A stretch of DNA of 57,407 bases from Phytopseudomonas straminea. GTDB taxonomy: Bacteria > Pseudomonadota > Gammaproteobacteria > Pseudomonadales > Pseudomonadaceae. The DNA is taken from NCBI RefSeq assembly GCF_900112645.1, contig NZ_FOMO01000002.1, positions 1-57,407 on the forward strand. The letters are read 5' to 3'. Under the pieces are notes generated by a model. That model was given only the letters and a program-made list of their open reading frames with translations, searched no databases and was not told the origin of the DNA. Shown piece after piece: positions 9,389-18,174 of the stretch (positions are counted from its first letter, which is position 1; each line of letters opens with the position of its first letter). Position numbers and translations under genes: made by a program.

Positions 9389-10306
9389 TCACCTTAAAAA
9401 TCTAAATAGAAACCGCTTCAATCTCTTAAGAAAAGAGCCTCTCAAACCATTCAAGAATTCCTCAAACGCTCTGCGCCCCTCGTAGGAGTCCTCTACCTTG
9501 ACACTGCCGACAACGATAGGCTGAGAGCTTAGCGACACATCAAAGCTATTTTCTTGCTCACAATGAGTCCCACTCCCATCATTACCTATATTTAGAACGA
9601 GGCTTTTACCAGGATACAAAGTTAACTTATCCGCAAGAAAAGCCGATGCATACCAACGGATAGCCCAAGAATTATTACGCCCTTCGATCTGGTCAAGCAG
9701 CATCTGTGTATAAGGATAAGCACCATTGAAATCGAATTTCTTTTGCAACCCTCTCTGCTTTATCTTTTCCAGCAAATAGTTTCCGTCACAATTAAAAAAC
9801 TCCCAACCACGACGCCAAGTAGCCCATCCCCAACAATCTGCCCCTAACAGAAAAAAAGTCTCTGGCAACAGCAATTTCACTGGAAAAATATAACCATGCA
9901 CGCTAATGATACGACTATCATCTTTATAAAAATCGAGCGCATCGTTCATATATTTTAAGAAAAATGGAGACGTAACCATATCATCTTCTAGGACTATGAG
10001 ACTCTCATGATCCTCCAGAACTTCTGTAACCCCCTCAATAATATTCTTAGCCAAGCCAAAATTATGTTCCCTAGCACGCAACGTAACGCTCTTAAAACCA
10101 ATTAAGGATTCAAAAAAAAACCGAACTTCAGCAACTTTTTCAACATCAGCATGAGAGCGAGCCCCGTCCGAATACACAATTAGATCAGTATCCGGCGACA
10201 GTTCGTTTGACAGCAAAGCACTTATTGTTTTCTCAACGTGATCTCTTCGCGCATAAACAAAAATCACGACCGGAGCAAGTCTATTTTGCACTATTAAAAC
10301 CCACAT
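9389..10306 (-). CDS. Glycosyltransferase, GNT-I/GT2-like
   Basis: A 305-residue protein with VVIFVYARRDHVEKTISALL at the start (nucleotide-binding strand), a middle LREHNFGLAKNIIEGV-type region and SLIVLEDDMVTSPFFLKYMN, an EDD variant of the DxD motif like that in GNT-I-type transferases. GADCWGWATWRRGWEFF is a strongly conserved segment of bacterial members. No membrane helices are evident, although the C terminus is very basic (KRLKRFLFRFLR), which fits peripheral membrane attachment. The upstream 203 bases (10307-10509) separate it from the FkbM gene and carry no supported gene. Substrates are unknown. Confidence 0.75.
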   Translation of the reverse strand: MWVLIVQNRLAPVVIFVYARRDHVEKTISALLSNELSPDTDLIVYSDGARSHADVEKVAEVRFFFESLIGFKSVTLRAREHNFGLAKNIIEGVTEVLEDHESLIVLEDDMVTSPFFLKYMNDALDFYKDDSRIISVHGYIFPVKLLLPETFFLLGADCWGWATWRRGWEFFNCDGNYLLEKIKQRGLQKKFDFNGAYPYTQMLLDQIEGRNNSWAIRWYASAFLADKLTLYPGKSLVLNIGNDGSGTHCEQENSFDVSLSSQPIVVGSVKVEDSYEGRRAFEEFLNGLRGSFLKRLKRFLFRFLR

Positions 10307-10509
10307 ATAAATTCATAAGCACTCGCCGGCTTATAAAAACAAACACCATCCCGAAATCCATTGAACTCTCACTATGAGCAAGTTGCACGAAACACTGAAA
10401 TGGAGCGACAAGAAAAGCCAAAAAACAGTACAGCTAGACCTAAATAACGAAAACTAGAATTTCGAAAGCACCGCGCATACCACGCCTTAATCCCAGTTAA
10501 TTGGCGCAA

Positions 10510-11289
10510 CTACTCATGCCTCTTTCCCTGCGCATCTTTGAAGAAAACCGTATTAACGCACTTTGCAAAAACTTTATACCCCTTGCTTCTCATTAAAAGA
10601 ACAACCTTATCTCGATCTATTTCCGTGAAATCGCTCTCCAATAACTCTGCTAATACATAGACTGGCCTGAATCGCTCCCAGTCATTCGATGACAAAACGT
10701 CTAAATCCAAGCCCTCTACATCGACAGACATAAAGTCTATTAGCTGTCCCTCACTACAGTTAGCTTCAAGTATTTGACAAAGCGTTAAAACCTTTACTTT
10801 CTCAGTGCGGATTATTTTATAACTACTATCTTCCACATTACGCGCACTGGATAACTCAGAAGAAAATCCATTTAAGGCAGGCTCGTTGAATATATAATAA
10901 TCCAGCTCGCATTCACTTAGCCCTACCCCAGCTTCTATATTGATATCTCTAGAGCGAAACTTCTGAAAGCTCCTCATGGATCCAGGCATAGCGTCAATGT
11001 TAATCCCACACCACCCTTTTTTATAAAAAAGATAAGTATTGGAGAAACGCATTGGATGATGAGCACCAACATCAATATAAAAACCCGACGTCTTCCCTTC
11101 AAATATCCGCTCTAATATTCGATCTTCACCCTCTTGCGACCAAGACTTGCCGAACCACGGATCCCATTGAAAAACACTCAATATTTGCCTGACAGATTTT
11201 TTTAACAGCACAATGAGCCACTTCAATTTCAAGACCTCAACGACAGCAACAGAGTAAAGGGAAGCAGCAGCGACTTGATTTTCATCCAA
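10510..11289 (-). CDS. FkbM-family methyltransferase
   Basis: A SAM-dependent methyltransferase of 259 residues. SWSQEGEDRILERIF and GFYIDVGAHHPMRFSNTYLFYKKGW give the SAM-binding core, and DFMSVDVEGLDLDVL is the FkbM signature. Family members O-methylate sugars or similar groups, in this context presumably an O-antigen residue or the non-reducing end. The listed ATG overlaps the wzx gene by 61 bases, which is long; an internal TTG at 11226 would remove the overlap, so the true N terminus is uncertain. Codon use is AT-rich like the rest of the island. Confidence 0.85.
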   Translation of the reverse strand: MDENQVAAASLYSVAVVEVLKLKWLIVLLKKSVRQILSVFQWDPWFGKSWSQEGEDRILERIFEGKTSGFYIDVGAHHPMRFSNTYLFYKKGWCGINIDAMPGSMRSFQKFRSRDINIEAGVGLSECELDYYIFNEPALNGFSSELSSARNVEDSSYKIIRTEKVKVLTLCQILEANCSEGQLIDFMSVDVEGLDLDVLSSNDWERFRPVYVLAELLESDFTEIDRDKVVLLMRSKGYKVFAKCVNTVFFKDAQGKRHE

Positions 11290-12566
11290 AAAATAAATCT
11301 AGTTTCCCGGTTAATCAAATCAGAAAACAGAGCTACTATAGCAAATGAAATAACAGTTGCCATGGCTGCTCCATTAACCGAAAACGCCGGTATAAGAAGT
11401 AGATTTAAAAGAACATTAGCCAGTGCCCCGAGCACAGCCCTTTGCATACTTAGGATTTGCAGCCCCTCTGCGACAAGCCATTGACCACTAATGACACCAA
11501 GCGAAACAAAAACTGATGCCCAAATATGTGTCGCAAGCACGCCGCTCGCAGGAGCATAAGCCTCTCCAAACAACGTTACGACAATCCATGTAGAGCTAAA
11601 CATCATAAATATTGCGACTACAAGAGACAGCCAAACCATTGCACCAAACAACAATTGTAAACGCTGCATGTAGCGAGCTCTATTTGTTTCCCTCAGCAGT
11701 AACATCCCCGGAAACAAGCTAGCACACACCGTAAGCGGTAAAAAATACCAGACTTCGCTCACGCGAACTGCAGCCGAAAAAATCCCTACAGCCTCTTCAC
11801 CGAGCATCTGCCCCAACATTATCTGATCAATCTTCATATAAACCATAATACTCATTGCAGACAACAATAACGGCCAGCTGTCTCGCAGCAAGCCCAGAAT
11901 TCGCCGCCTACCCGAACGCAAACTACTTAACGCTATACCTTTACTATGTAGAGCTATTAGCATTAACAGTGAAACCACTATAGCTTCGAAGAAAACTGAC
12001 AATGCAAAGGCCAATAGGGGAGCTTTTGAAAAAATTAGAAAGAGCCTGACCATGGCAAAAATAAGAAAAGTACCATTCTGTACCCAAACAATATATTTAG
12101 ATTGCACCTGGGCCTCAAACCAATATACCGCAACGTCAGAACCCTTAAGAACCACACCTACACCGACTATGGCAACAATCAACTTTATAAAGTCATCTCC
12201 CGGGCGCAGCCACGCTATAAGCACCAACATTAAGCCATATGATACAACTCCTCCTACCAGTTGTATCAACAATGCCGAGCCCATTATAGCAGGCGAGCTT
12301 GGTGGGCTTGTAACTAAGTCGCGGACCACTATACTTGCAAGTCCGAGTCCAGCAATAGCGCTGAAGATCCCTGCGAATGCAGTTGCGAAACTAAACAGCC
12401 CAAATTGCTCGGGCCCGAGGTATCGAGCCACCCAGACGCTAACTATCAACCCCACCCCCAGCCTCAGTATCTTGTCGAACGTCAACCAAGCGATGTTATC
12501 TATAACTCGAAGCGTATTGGGTCGATGTATCAAGCGTTGACGAATAAAAGTGGGCAAGATATTCAT
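11229..12566 (-). CDS. wzx: O-antigen flippase Wzx-type, MATE/MOP superfamily
   Basis: Integral membrane protein of 445 residues with about 12-14 hydrophobic helices and the N-terminal pattern IAWLTFDKILRLGVGLIVSVWVARYLGPEQFGLFSFATAF typical of polysaccharide flippases. It would move undecaprenyl-PP-linked O-units from the cytoplasmic to the periplasmic face. A Wzx implies a Wzy-dependent pathway, yet no multi-spanning polymerase gene is present in the window, so wzy must lie elsewhere. The gene follows ugd by 3 bases and is part of the same long operon. Confidence 0.9.
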   Translation of the reverse strand: MNILPTFIRQRLIHRPNTLRVIDNIAWLTFDKILRLGVGLIVSVWVARYLGPEQFGLFSFATAFAGIFSAIAGLGLASIVVRDLVTSPPSSPAIMGSALLIQLVGGVVSYGLMLVLIAWLRPGDDFIKLIVAIVGVGVVLKGSDVAVYWFEAQVQSKYIVWVQNGTFLIFAMVRLFLIFSKAPLLAFALSVFFEAIVVSLLMLIALHSKGIALSSLRSGRRRILGLLRDSWPLLLSAMSIMVYMKIDQIMLGQMLGEEAVGIFSAAVRVSEVWYFLPLTVCASLFPGMLLLRETNRARYMQRLQLLFGAMVWLSLVVAIFMMFSSTWIVVTLFGEAYAPASGVLATHIWASVFVSLGVISGQWLVAEGLQILSMQRAVLGALANVLLNLLLIPAFSVNGAAMATVISFAIVALFSDLINRETRFIFWMKIKSLLLPFTLLLSLRS

Positions 12567-12569
12567 AAG

Positions 12570-13739
12570 TCACGCATCAATCCCAAAAATGTCGCGCGTG
12601 TAAACTTTTTCGGCAACATCTGCAAGTGCGTCATTAAATCTGTTTGCGACGATAATATCTGCTTCCTGCTTAAAAGTGCTCAGATCATTCACAACTCGTG
12701 ATTGATAAAATTCACGCAACTCGATGCCAGGTTCAAAGACAATGGTTTCGACACCCTGCTTCTGCAAGAGATTCATTACATCTTGAATAGCAGATGCTCG
12801 AAAATTTTCGCTCCCTTCCTTCATGGCTAACTTATAAATACCTACCGTCTTGGGGTTACGGCGCAAGATATCTTTTGCGATAAAATTTTTGCGCGTTCTA
12901 TTCGCCTCAACTATCGCACAAATGAGGCTCTGCGGAACATCCCGGTAATCAGCCAAAAGTTGCTTAGCATCTTTTGGCAGGCAATATCCTCCATATCCAA
13001 AACTCGGATTATTGTAATGACTGCCAATACGCGGATCCAAGCAGACACTCTCAATAATTTGACCAGCGTCTAGACCATTAGTAACAGCGTAGGTATCGAG
13101 CTCGTTAAAAAAAGCCACCCGCATCGCCAAGTATGTATTAGCAAATAGCTTTATAGCTTCTGCTTCCTTGCAAGCAGTATAAAGCACCGGAATATTCTGC
13201 TTAACTGCTCCCTGCCGCAGAAGACCCGCAAACATCTCGCCTCTGGCCGACCGCTCGCCCACAACAATCCGACTAGGATAAAGATTATCATACAGTGCTT
13301 TTCCTTCCCTAAGAAACTCGGGACAGAAAACTATATTGTTTGTACGAAATTGATCACGTACTCGCTCAGTATATCCCACTGGAACGGTTGATCTAATAAT
13401 CATTAAAGCACTAGGACTAATATCCAGAACTTCTCGGATCACGGTTTCAATTGACCGAGTGTCAAAGTAATTTGTCCCAGGATCGTAATCGGTTGGCGTC
13501 GCGATGATGACGAAGTCAGCACCTTCATAGGCTTCGTTCTTATTAAGCGTCGCTCGGAAGTTGAGTGATTTGTTATCCAGAAACTCCTGAATCTCCGGGT
13601 CTTGGATGGGCGCTTGGCGGCGGTTCAGTAGATCAACCTTTTCAGGGACAAGATCCACAGCCACGACTTCGTTGTGCTGCGCCAGCAGAACGGCATTGGC
13701 CAGGCCGACGTAACCAAGGCCAGCGATGGCGATTTTCAA
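12570..13739 (-). CDS. ugd: UDP-glucose 6-dehydrogenase (short, Ugd type)
   Basis: Oxidises UDP-glucose to UDP-glucuronate with two NAD. The 389-residue length and layout match the E. coli Ugd group: [18 protein letters not shown]-binding motif, the [11 protein letters not shown] strand, [14 protein letters not shown], and the catalytic Cys in [18 protein letters not shown] related UDP-N-acetyl-mannosamine dehydrogenase is the alternative but is usually longer. It overlaps the wbpW stop by 4 bases (ATGA), so the two are coupled. The product could be used directly or as a precursor for other uronic acids in the O-unit. Confidence 0.9.
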   Translation of the reverse strand: MKIAIAGLGYVGLANAVLLAQHNEVVAVDLVPEKVDLLNRRQAPIQDPEIQEFLDNKSLNFRATLNKNEAYEGADFVIIATPTDYDPGTNYFDTRSIETVIREVLDISPSALMIIRSTVPVGYTERVRDQFRTNNIVFCPEFLREGKALYDNLYPSRIVVGERSARGEMFAGLLRQGAVKQNIPVLYTACKEAEAIKLFANTYLAMRVAFFNELDTYAVTNGLDAGQIIESVCLDPRIGSHYNNPSFGYGGYCLPKDAKQLLADYRDVPQSLICAIVEANRTRKNFIAKDILRRNPKTVGIYKLAMKEGSENFRASAIQDVMNLLQKQGVETIVFEPGIELREFYQSRVVNDLSTFKQEADIIVANRFNDALADVAEKVYTRDIFGIDA

Positions 13740-15184
13740 TGGTTTCTCCCGTACTGGTCTTCAAAACGCACGATATCGTCTTCGCCCAAGTAACTGCCGG
13801 ATTGCACTTCGATGATTTCCAATGGAATATTGCCCGGATTAGAGAGGCGATGAACTTTGCCCAGAGGGATATAGGTGCTCTGATTTTCGCTCAATAAAAG
13901 CGTTTCACTACCCCGGGTTATTTCGGCAGTACCGTGTACGACTATCCAATGCTCGGCTCGATGATGATGCTTCTGCAGGCTAAGGCTCGCTTTAGGGTTG
14001 ACCTGTATCCGCTTGACCTTGAAGCGCCCGCCTTCATCAATAATGTCGTACCAGCCCCAAGGGCGTTGAACCTTGCGATGCAGGGCATGCTCTTCGCGTG
14101 ACTGTTGGTTGAGCAGGCTCACAATATGCTTAACGTCCTGGCACCGGCTTCTATCAGCAACCAGAACTGCGTCTGCCGTCTCAACCACCACGAGGTTTTC
14201 AACGCCGGCTAACGCTACAAGGCGGCTACTGGCATGTACCAAAGAATTACGGCTCTCGGTTATCAGTACATCACCTTGGAGTGCATTGCCAGCGTCATCC
14301 TTAGCCAAAACGTTCCATACAGCATCCCAAGCGCCCAAGTCACTCCATCCCGCATTCAAAGGCAGCATCTTGATGGGCCAGGCACTGCCAGGGCACTTCT
14401 CCATGACGGCGTAATCGACCGACTCACCAGTAATGGCCATAAATGCCTCTTTCCCAGGCCGAACAAAGGCGCCATCGATACGCTTGCTCTCCCAGCTATT
14501 CACACTCGCCTTAAGGATGTCGGGGCGGAAACTCTCCAAAGCTGCCAGCCAGACCGAGGCCTTGAGTACGAATAAACCAGCGTTCCAGTAATAGCCGCCT
14601 TCATCCAGATAAGCTTGCGCAGCTTTCTCATCGGGCTTTTCAATAAAACGTTCGACGGCAGCAATTGCTTGGTTGCTGCTGGCTACTTTGATATAGCCGT
14701 AACCTGTTTCCGGCCGGTCAGGGGTGATGCCAAGGATGACGATGCTGCCCTCGATCGCGGCTTCAACCGCCTGATCCATCACCACGCGGAAGCCATCGCC
14801 ATCGATGATGGCTTGATCCGCCGGCGTCACAACAAGTACAGGATCGCTTCCCGAATCGCGCGCAGCCAAGGCGGCGAGTGTCAATGCAGGTGCAGTATTG
14901 CGCCCTACCGGCTCTAGCAGAAATGTAGCGTTCTCGACCCCAAGTTCTCTGAGCTGTTCTTGCGCAAGAAAGCGGTGCTCGTCATTGCACACGATGTAAG
15001 GCGATGATCGCGCGCCACTATCCTCACCGTTAGCCATGAGTCGTTTGACGGACTGCTGGAACAAACTGTCCGTGCCTACCAGACACAGGAACTGCTTTGG
15101 AAAGCCTGAACGTGACAAAGGCCACAAACGTGTGCCTGAGCCGCCACATAGCACGACTGGTTGAATGGGGTTAGCTGACAGCAT
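13736..15184 (-). CDS. wbpW: Mannose-1-phosphate guanylyltransferase / mannose-6-phosphate isomerase
   Basis: Bifunctional 482-residue enzyme of the WbpW/AlgA/ManC group. Residues 1-340 are the GDP-mannose pyrophosphorylase domain with [21 protein letters not shown] and [10 protein letters not shown]. The C-terminal cupin carries the phosphomannose isomerase motif [19 protein letters not shown]. It supplies GDP-mannose to gmd-fcl at the other end of the operon. It is the first gene of the minus-strand cluster, so the main promoter should lie in 15185-15266. A TATATAA stretch is present there but no matching -35 box, and I saw no JUMPstart element. algA is an alternative name for a paralogue in the alginate operon; context favours wbpW. 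Confidence 0.93.
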   Translation of the reverse strand: MLSANPIQPVVLCGGSGTRLWPLSRSGFPKQFLCLVGTDSLFQQSVKRLMANGEDSGARSSPYIVCNDEHRFLAQEQLRELGVENATFLLEPVGRNTAPALTLAALAARDSGSDPVLVVTPADQAIIDGDGFRVVMDQAVEAAIEGSIVILGITPDRPETGYGYIKVASSNQAIAAVERFIEKPDEKAAQAYLDEGGYYWNAGLFVLKASVWLAALESFRPDILKASVNSWESKRIDGAFVRPGKEAFMAITGESVDYAVMEKCPGSAWPIKMLPLNAGWSDLGAWDAVWNVLAKDDAGNALQGDVLITESRNSLVHASSRLVALAGVENLVVVETADAVLVADRSRCQDVKHIVSLLNQQSREEHALHRKVQRPWGWYDIIDEGGRFKVKRIQVNPKASLSLQKHHHRAEHWIVVHGTAEITRGSETLLLSENQSTYIPLGKVHRLSNPGNIPLEIIEVQSGSYLGEDDIVRFEDQYGRNH

Positions 15185-15266
15185 CGAACGTCGAACCTGT
15201 GCAATGGGTGTTTATATAGAGGCGTTGGCAAACCGATCTTCCGGCTCACCACGCTCTAGATGCGAT

Positions 15267-15290
15267 AGAAGCCGCACTTCTGCGGCTTCT
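15267..15290 (-). terminator. Hairpin after the beta-CASP gene
   Basis: A perfect 10-bp inverted repeat, AGAAGCCGCA and TGCGGCTTCT around a 4-base loop, sits 24 bases past the stop of the beta-CASP gene and before wbpW. It lacks a run of T on either strand, so termination is likely but not certain. Confidence 0.5.
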
Positions 15291-15313
15291 GTATAGAGGA
15301 GATAGCAAGGGGA

Positions 15314-16831
15314 TTAGCTCACTGCTTCTTCGTCATTGGTAATTCCAGGCAATATGACGTCCCCCTCCCGCGCTTGGCTAAGATAGCGCTCCCTTAATGC
15401 ATTAGCCAAAGCACATTTTGCCGACTTGTCACCGTGCACCAACCGAATCTCTCCCGGCCACTGCTCCATCGCAGTGACAAAACCGACCAACCCCGCCTGA
15501 TCCGCATGCGCCGAATACCCACCAATGCTGTGTACTGCTGCCCGAATTTCATAGCGTTGCCCGTCAAATTCCACATAACCGTTGCGCGGGCCGAAGCGCT
15601 GGATGGCATGGCCTGGGGTGCCTCTGGCCTGATAGCCGACAAACAGCACATCGTGCCGCGGGTCGCCCAGCATGGCCTTTAGATAATTGACGATGCGACC
15701 GCTGGAGCACATGCCGTTGCCGGCAATGACGATGACGGGCCGGGCGCTGCTGACCAGGTGGTTGAGGATTTTCTGGTGGTCGGCATGGCTGTCGATGGTG
15801 ATTAGTTGGTCGAATGCCAAGGGCGTTCTGCCAGACTGTACGCGGGCCTGGGCTTCGTCGTTCCAATGGTCTTTGAGTTCACGGTAGGCCTGGGTGAAGC
15901 GGCTGGCCAGGGGTGAGTCGAGGATGATGGGTAGGCTTGGCCAGTCGGTTCCTGCAGGGGCACTGGGTGTTGTTTGAAGATTTTCGCGGGCGTGGCCCGC
16001 TCCCACAGGGGGTTCTGGAGCGGCGGCGGTGTCCAGCTTTTTGCTGTGGATGATGTCTTCGAGCTCGTAGAGTAGCTCCTGGGTGCGGCCGACGCTGAAG
16101 GCGGGTATCAGCACGGTGCCGTTGTTGGCCAGGGCGTGTTCGATGACCTGTTCCAGGCGCTGGCGGCGGGTGCTGCGGTCTTCGTGCAGGCGGTCGCCGT
16201 AGGTGCTTTCCAGTACCAGAATGTCGGCACGCTTCGGTGGCACGCAGGGCTTGAGGATCGGTGCGCCTAGTGCGCCAAGGTCGCCGGAGAAGACTACCCG
16301 CTTGCTGGTTTGGCCAGGGCCGTACTGCAAATCGACCTCTATATAAGCCGAGCCGAGCATATGAGCAGCTCGCTGCAGACGCACTTTGGCCTCCAGGCCT
16401 TCATCGTTCTGCAGGGTGAACCAGTGATCGTAGGGCAGCGCGATGATGCGCTCTTGCACCTGCTTGAGGTAACGCTCGACCTGTTTCTGGTCGCGGCTGA
16501 AGGTGAGCTTGAAAGCATCTTCCAGCACGATGGGCAGCAGTTTGGACGAAGGCTCGCTGCACAGTATCGGGCCATTGAAACCAGCGGCCAGTAGATAGGG
16601 AATGCGCCCTACATGGTCGGCATGCACGTGAGTGACGATCAAGGCGCGAATGCCGTCGAGCGAAAACTCGATGATTTGGTGATCAGCCCGCGCGCCGAGT
16701 GGCGATGCATCAGCACCCTGGAACAGACCGCAATCGATGAGGACGCTGCTGTGCTGCGCCATATGCAACTGGTGGCAGGAGCCGGTTACACCGTCTTGGG
16801 CGCCGTGATGGGTGATGTGCGGGTATTCCAT
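15314..16831 (-). CDS. MBL-fold / beta-CASP RNA-processing nuclease-like protein
   Basis: A 505-residue metallo-beta-lactamase with a beta-CASP domain, the architecture of CPSF73-like and RNase J-like nucleases. THVHADHVGRIPYL is the HxHxDH zinc motif, FSGDLGALGAP and LESTYGDRLH are MBL motifs 3-4, and NGMCSSGRIVNYL, HSIGGYSAHADQAGL and RLVHGDKSA are the beta-CASP motifs A-C. It probably cuts or trims RNA in the cytoplasm. Residues about 265-300 (PEPPVGAGHARENLQ) are translated from a REP palindrome, so the protein has an inserted linker just before ILDSPLASRF. The start is supported by AAAGGA upstream. It is not obviously part of the O-antigen pathway. Confidence 0.85.
   Translation of the reverse strand: MEYPHITHHGAQDGVTGSCHQLHMAQHSSVLIDCGLFQGADASPLGARADHQIIEFSLDGIRALIVTHVHADHVGRIPYLLAAGFNGPILCSEPSSKLLPIVLEDAFKLTFSRDQKQVERYLKQVQERIIALPYDHWFTLQNDEGLEAKVRLQRAAHMLGSAYIEVDLQYGPGQTSKRVVFSGDLGALGAPILKPCVPPKRADILVLESTYGDRLHEDRSTRRQRLEQVIEHALANNGTVLIPAFSVGRTQELLYELEDIIHSKKLDTAAAPEPPVGAGHARENLQTTPSAPAGTDWPSLPIILDSPLASRFTQAYRELKDHWNDEAQARVQSGRTPLAFDQLITIDSHADHQKILNHLVSSARPVIVIAGNGMCSSGRIVNYLKAMLGDPRHDVLFVGYQARGTPGHAIQRFGPRNGYVEFDGQRYEIRAAVHSIGGYSAHADQAGLVGFVTAMEQWPGEIRLVHGDKSAKCALANALRERYLSQAREGDVILPGITNDEEAVS
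15979..16012. repeat. REP palindrome inside a coding sequence
   Basis: The stem GCGGGC and GCCCGC with flanking CCCCTGTGGGAG (minus strand) is the common pseudomonad REP sequence. Here it lies in frame within the beta-CASP gene and is translated as PPVGAGHARENLQ. REPs normally sit between genes. Confidence 0.85.
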
Positions 16832-17272
16832 CAGTTAATCCTTTAACGTCTGGCGGGGGATTTTTGAGGGACGTAATGATGCGTTATGAGGCGCATTGAA
16901 TAAAGAGCCAAGGCATAGAGTGTTTTGTTAAATCTGGGCCTGATCCCCCGGGTATCGCTTCGCTCAACCCAGGCTACAGCGGCTGACTCAAGCTACTGGC
17001 CAGGCTCGTGAGCGGAGTGTCATTCGGCAAATCGCGGGCATGGACTGCGCGCACCCGCCTGGCCCCACAACAGGAACCCGAGGATAGATGCTTTGGCGAC
17101 ATCTCTTACGGAGGGACAAAGAAGCCTTGCGGGCTCAAAAGAATTACTTGAAGGAAGAAGTGGAAACTTCACCGCAGCCCGTTGCAGGCTGAGGACTGCG
17201 AGCTACTACCACTCGCGTGCCATTGAGTGATCAAAAGGCAACTGACGCGGATGTCAGCACAAGCCAGGAGAA
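16832..17272. other. 441-base gap with a dispersed repeat and a possible gene remnant
   Basis: No full gene is seen between the beta-CASP gene and ihfB. Bases 16944-16978 carry a copy of a dispersed repeat whose minus strand reads GTTGAGCGAAGCGATACC. Bases 17088-17192 on the plus strand read a 34-codon frame beginning MLWRHLLRRDKEALRAQ, rich in basic residues, which could be the tail of a lost gene or chance. In P. aeruginosa wzz lies at this position, but nothing here is long enough to be wzz. Confidence 0.5.
16944..16978 (-). repeat. Dispersed GTTGAGCGAAGCGA repeat, copy 1
   Basis: Minus strand carries GTAGCCTGGGTTGAGCGAAG followed by CGATACCCGGGGG. The same core recurs at 23047-23083 and 40747-40778. 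Confidence 0.7.
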
Positions 17273-17560
17273 TCACTCCTCCTCGTCGTTCACCCGATCA
17301 CGCAATTCCTTGCCCGGTTTGAAGTGCGGAACGAACTTGCCATCCAGGCGTACCGACTGCCCGGTCTTGGGGTTACGACCGACCCGCGGCGCGCGATAGT
17401 GGAGAGAAAAGCTGCCAAAGCCGCGGATCTCGATGCGGTCACCGGTGGCCAGCGCCTGGGACATCTGTTCCAGCATGGTCTTGATGGCCAGCTCGACATC
17501 TTTGTTTGAAAGCTGCCCTTGATGGGTGACAATTCTTTCGATCAACTCCGACTTGGTCAT
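17273..17560 (-). CDS. ihfB: Integration host factor beta subunit
   Basis: A 95-residue HU/IHF-fold DNA-bending protein. [55 protein letters not shown] and the C-terminal [15 protein letters not shown] match IhfB almost residue for residue, including the beta-arm Pro in RNPKTG that intercalates into DNA. It pairs with IhfA and acts at sigma-54 promoters and recombination sites. In P. aeruginosa ihfB follows rpsA and precedes wzz and the O-antigen genes; here the O-antigen side is kept but rpsA is absent upstream. The acidic tail ends in NDEEE. Confidence 0.97.
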   Translation of the reverse strand: MTKSELIERIVTHQGQLSNKDVELAIKTMLEQMSQALATGDRIEIRGFGSFSLHYRAPRVGRNPKTGQSVRLDGKFVPHFKPGKELRDRVNDEEE

Positions 17561-17866
17561 ACTTTTCCCTTCGTTTTCAAGCGGCTATGTCACTCGATGG
17601 AAAAGGTTGTAGCACGCTGATCAGCTTTTGAACAGCCTAAAAAACCATCAACTTCGAAAATGTGGTTGACGTCGTGAATCAATTGTCGTCGTTTCCGGCA
17701 CATGAACCTAAGTCTTTGACTGAACAGCATTGTTAGCGGGCATGGCGATTCGCTCGCAATGTTGCTGAGCGGCCGCGCACCAACGTGATCAAATACCAGT
17801 GAGCACCGTCCAACGAACCTCATGCATCCGTTGGTTAAAAGCCACGCTGCGCCTCAGGAGAAAACC
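17561..17866. other. 306-base gap upstream of ihfB, no gene seen
   Basis: The stretch between ihfB and the divergent yheU-like gene should hold both promoters. A 77-codon minus-strand frame is present but has no recognisable motif and poor codon character. No rpsA sequence is visible. Confidence 0.4.
17856..17860 (+). promoter_or_regulatory. Ribosome-binding site fixing a TTG start
   Basis: AGGAG six bases before the TTG at 17867 decides the start of the YheU-family gene. Confidence 0.8.
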
Positions 17867-18103
17867 TTGCTGATCCCCGCCAATCTGCTCGAGGCAGATA
17901 CCCTCACCCGCCTGATCGAAGATTTCGTGACCCGCGACGGCACAGACAATGGTGATGACACACCGCTGCAAACCCGCGTCGAACGCGTGCGGCGCGCGCT
18001 GGACAAAGGCGAAGCCGTAATCGTGTTCGATCCGGAAAGCCAGCAGTGCCAGCTGGCGCTGAAACGCGATGTGCCCAGGGAGTGGCTGGAGGATAAGGAG
18101 TAA
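17867..18103 (+). CDS. YheU/UPF0270 family protein, TTG start
   Basis: A 78-residue protein of the YheU family (UPF0270), whose role is unknown. With a TTG start it reads MLIPANLLEADTLTRLIEDF, then VTRDGTDNGDDTPLQTRVERV and GEAVIVFDPESQQCQL, which align with E. coli YheU. The start is decided by the sequence: AGGAG at 17856-17860 lies 6 bases before the TTG, and homologues begin MLIP. The in-frame ATG at 17822 would add 15 unrelated residues and has no good ribosome-binding site. It diverges from ihfB and converges on the emrB gene. Confidence 0.88.
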   Translation: MLIPANLLEADTLTRLIEDFVTRDGTDNGDDTPLQTRVERVRRALDKGEAVIVFDPESQQCQLALKRDVPREWLEDKE

Positions 18104-18174
18104 GGAAACCACTGTGGGGCGCTGACCGACCCACGGTTTAACAGTCCTCGGCAAAGCGTCAGCAAGCCCGAGGC

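Noticed and set aside
15185..15266. A JUMPstart/ops element or clear sigma-70 promoter for the O-antigen operon
   Set aside because: No GGCGGTAGC-type ops sequence was found and the TATATAA stretch has no -35 box at the right distance.
17590..17823. A 77-codon minus-strand frame upstream of ihfB
   Set aside because: No homology is recognised and it fills the control region; codon use is not like neighbouring genes.
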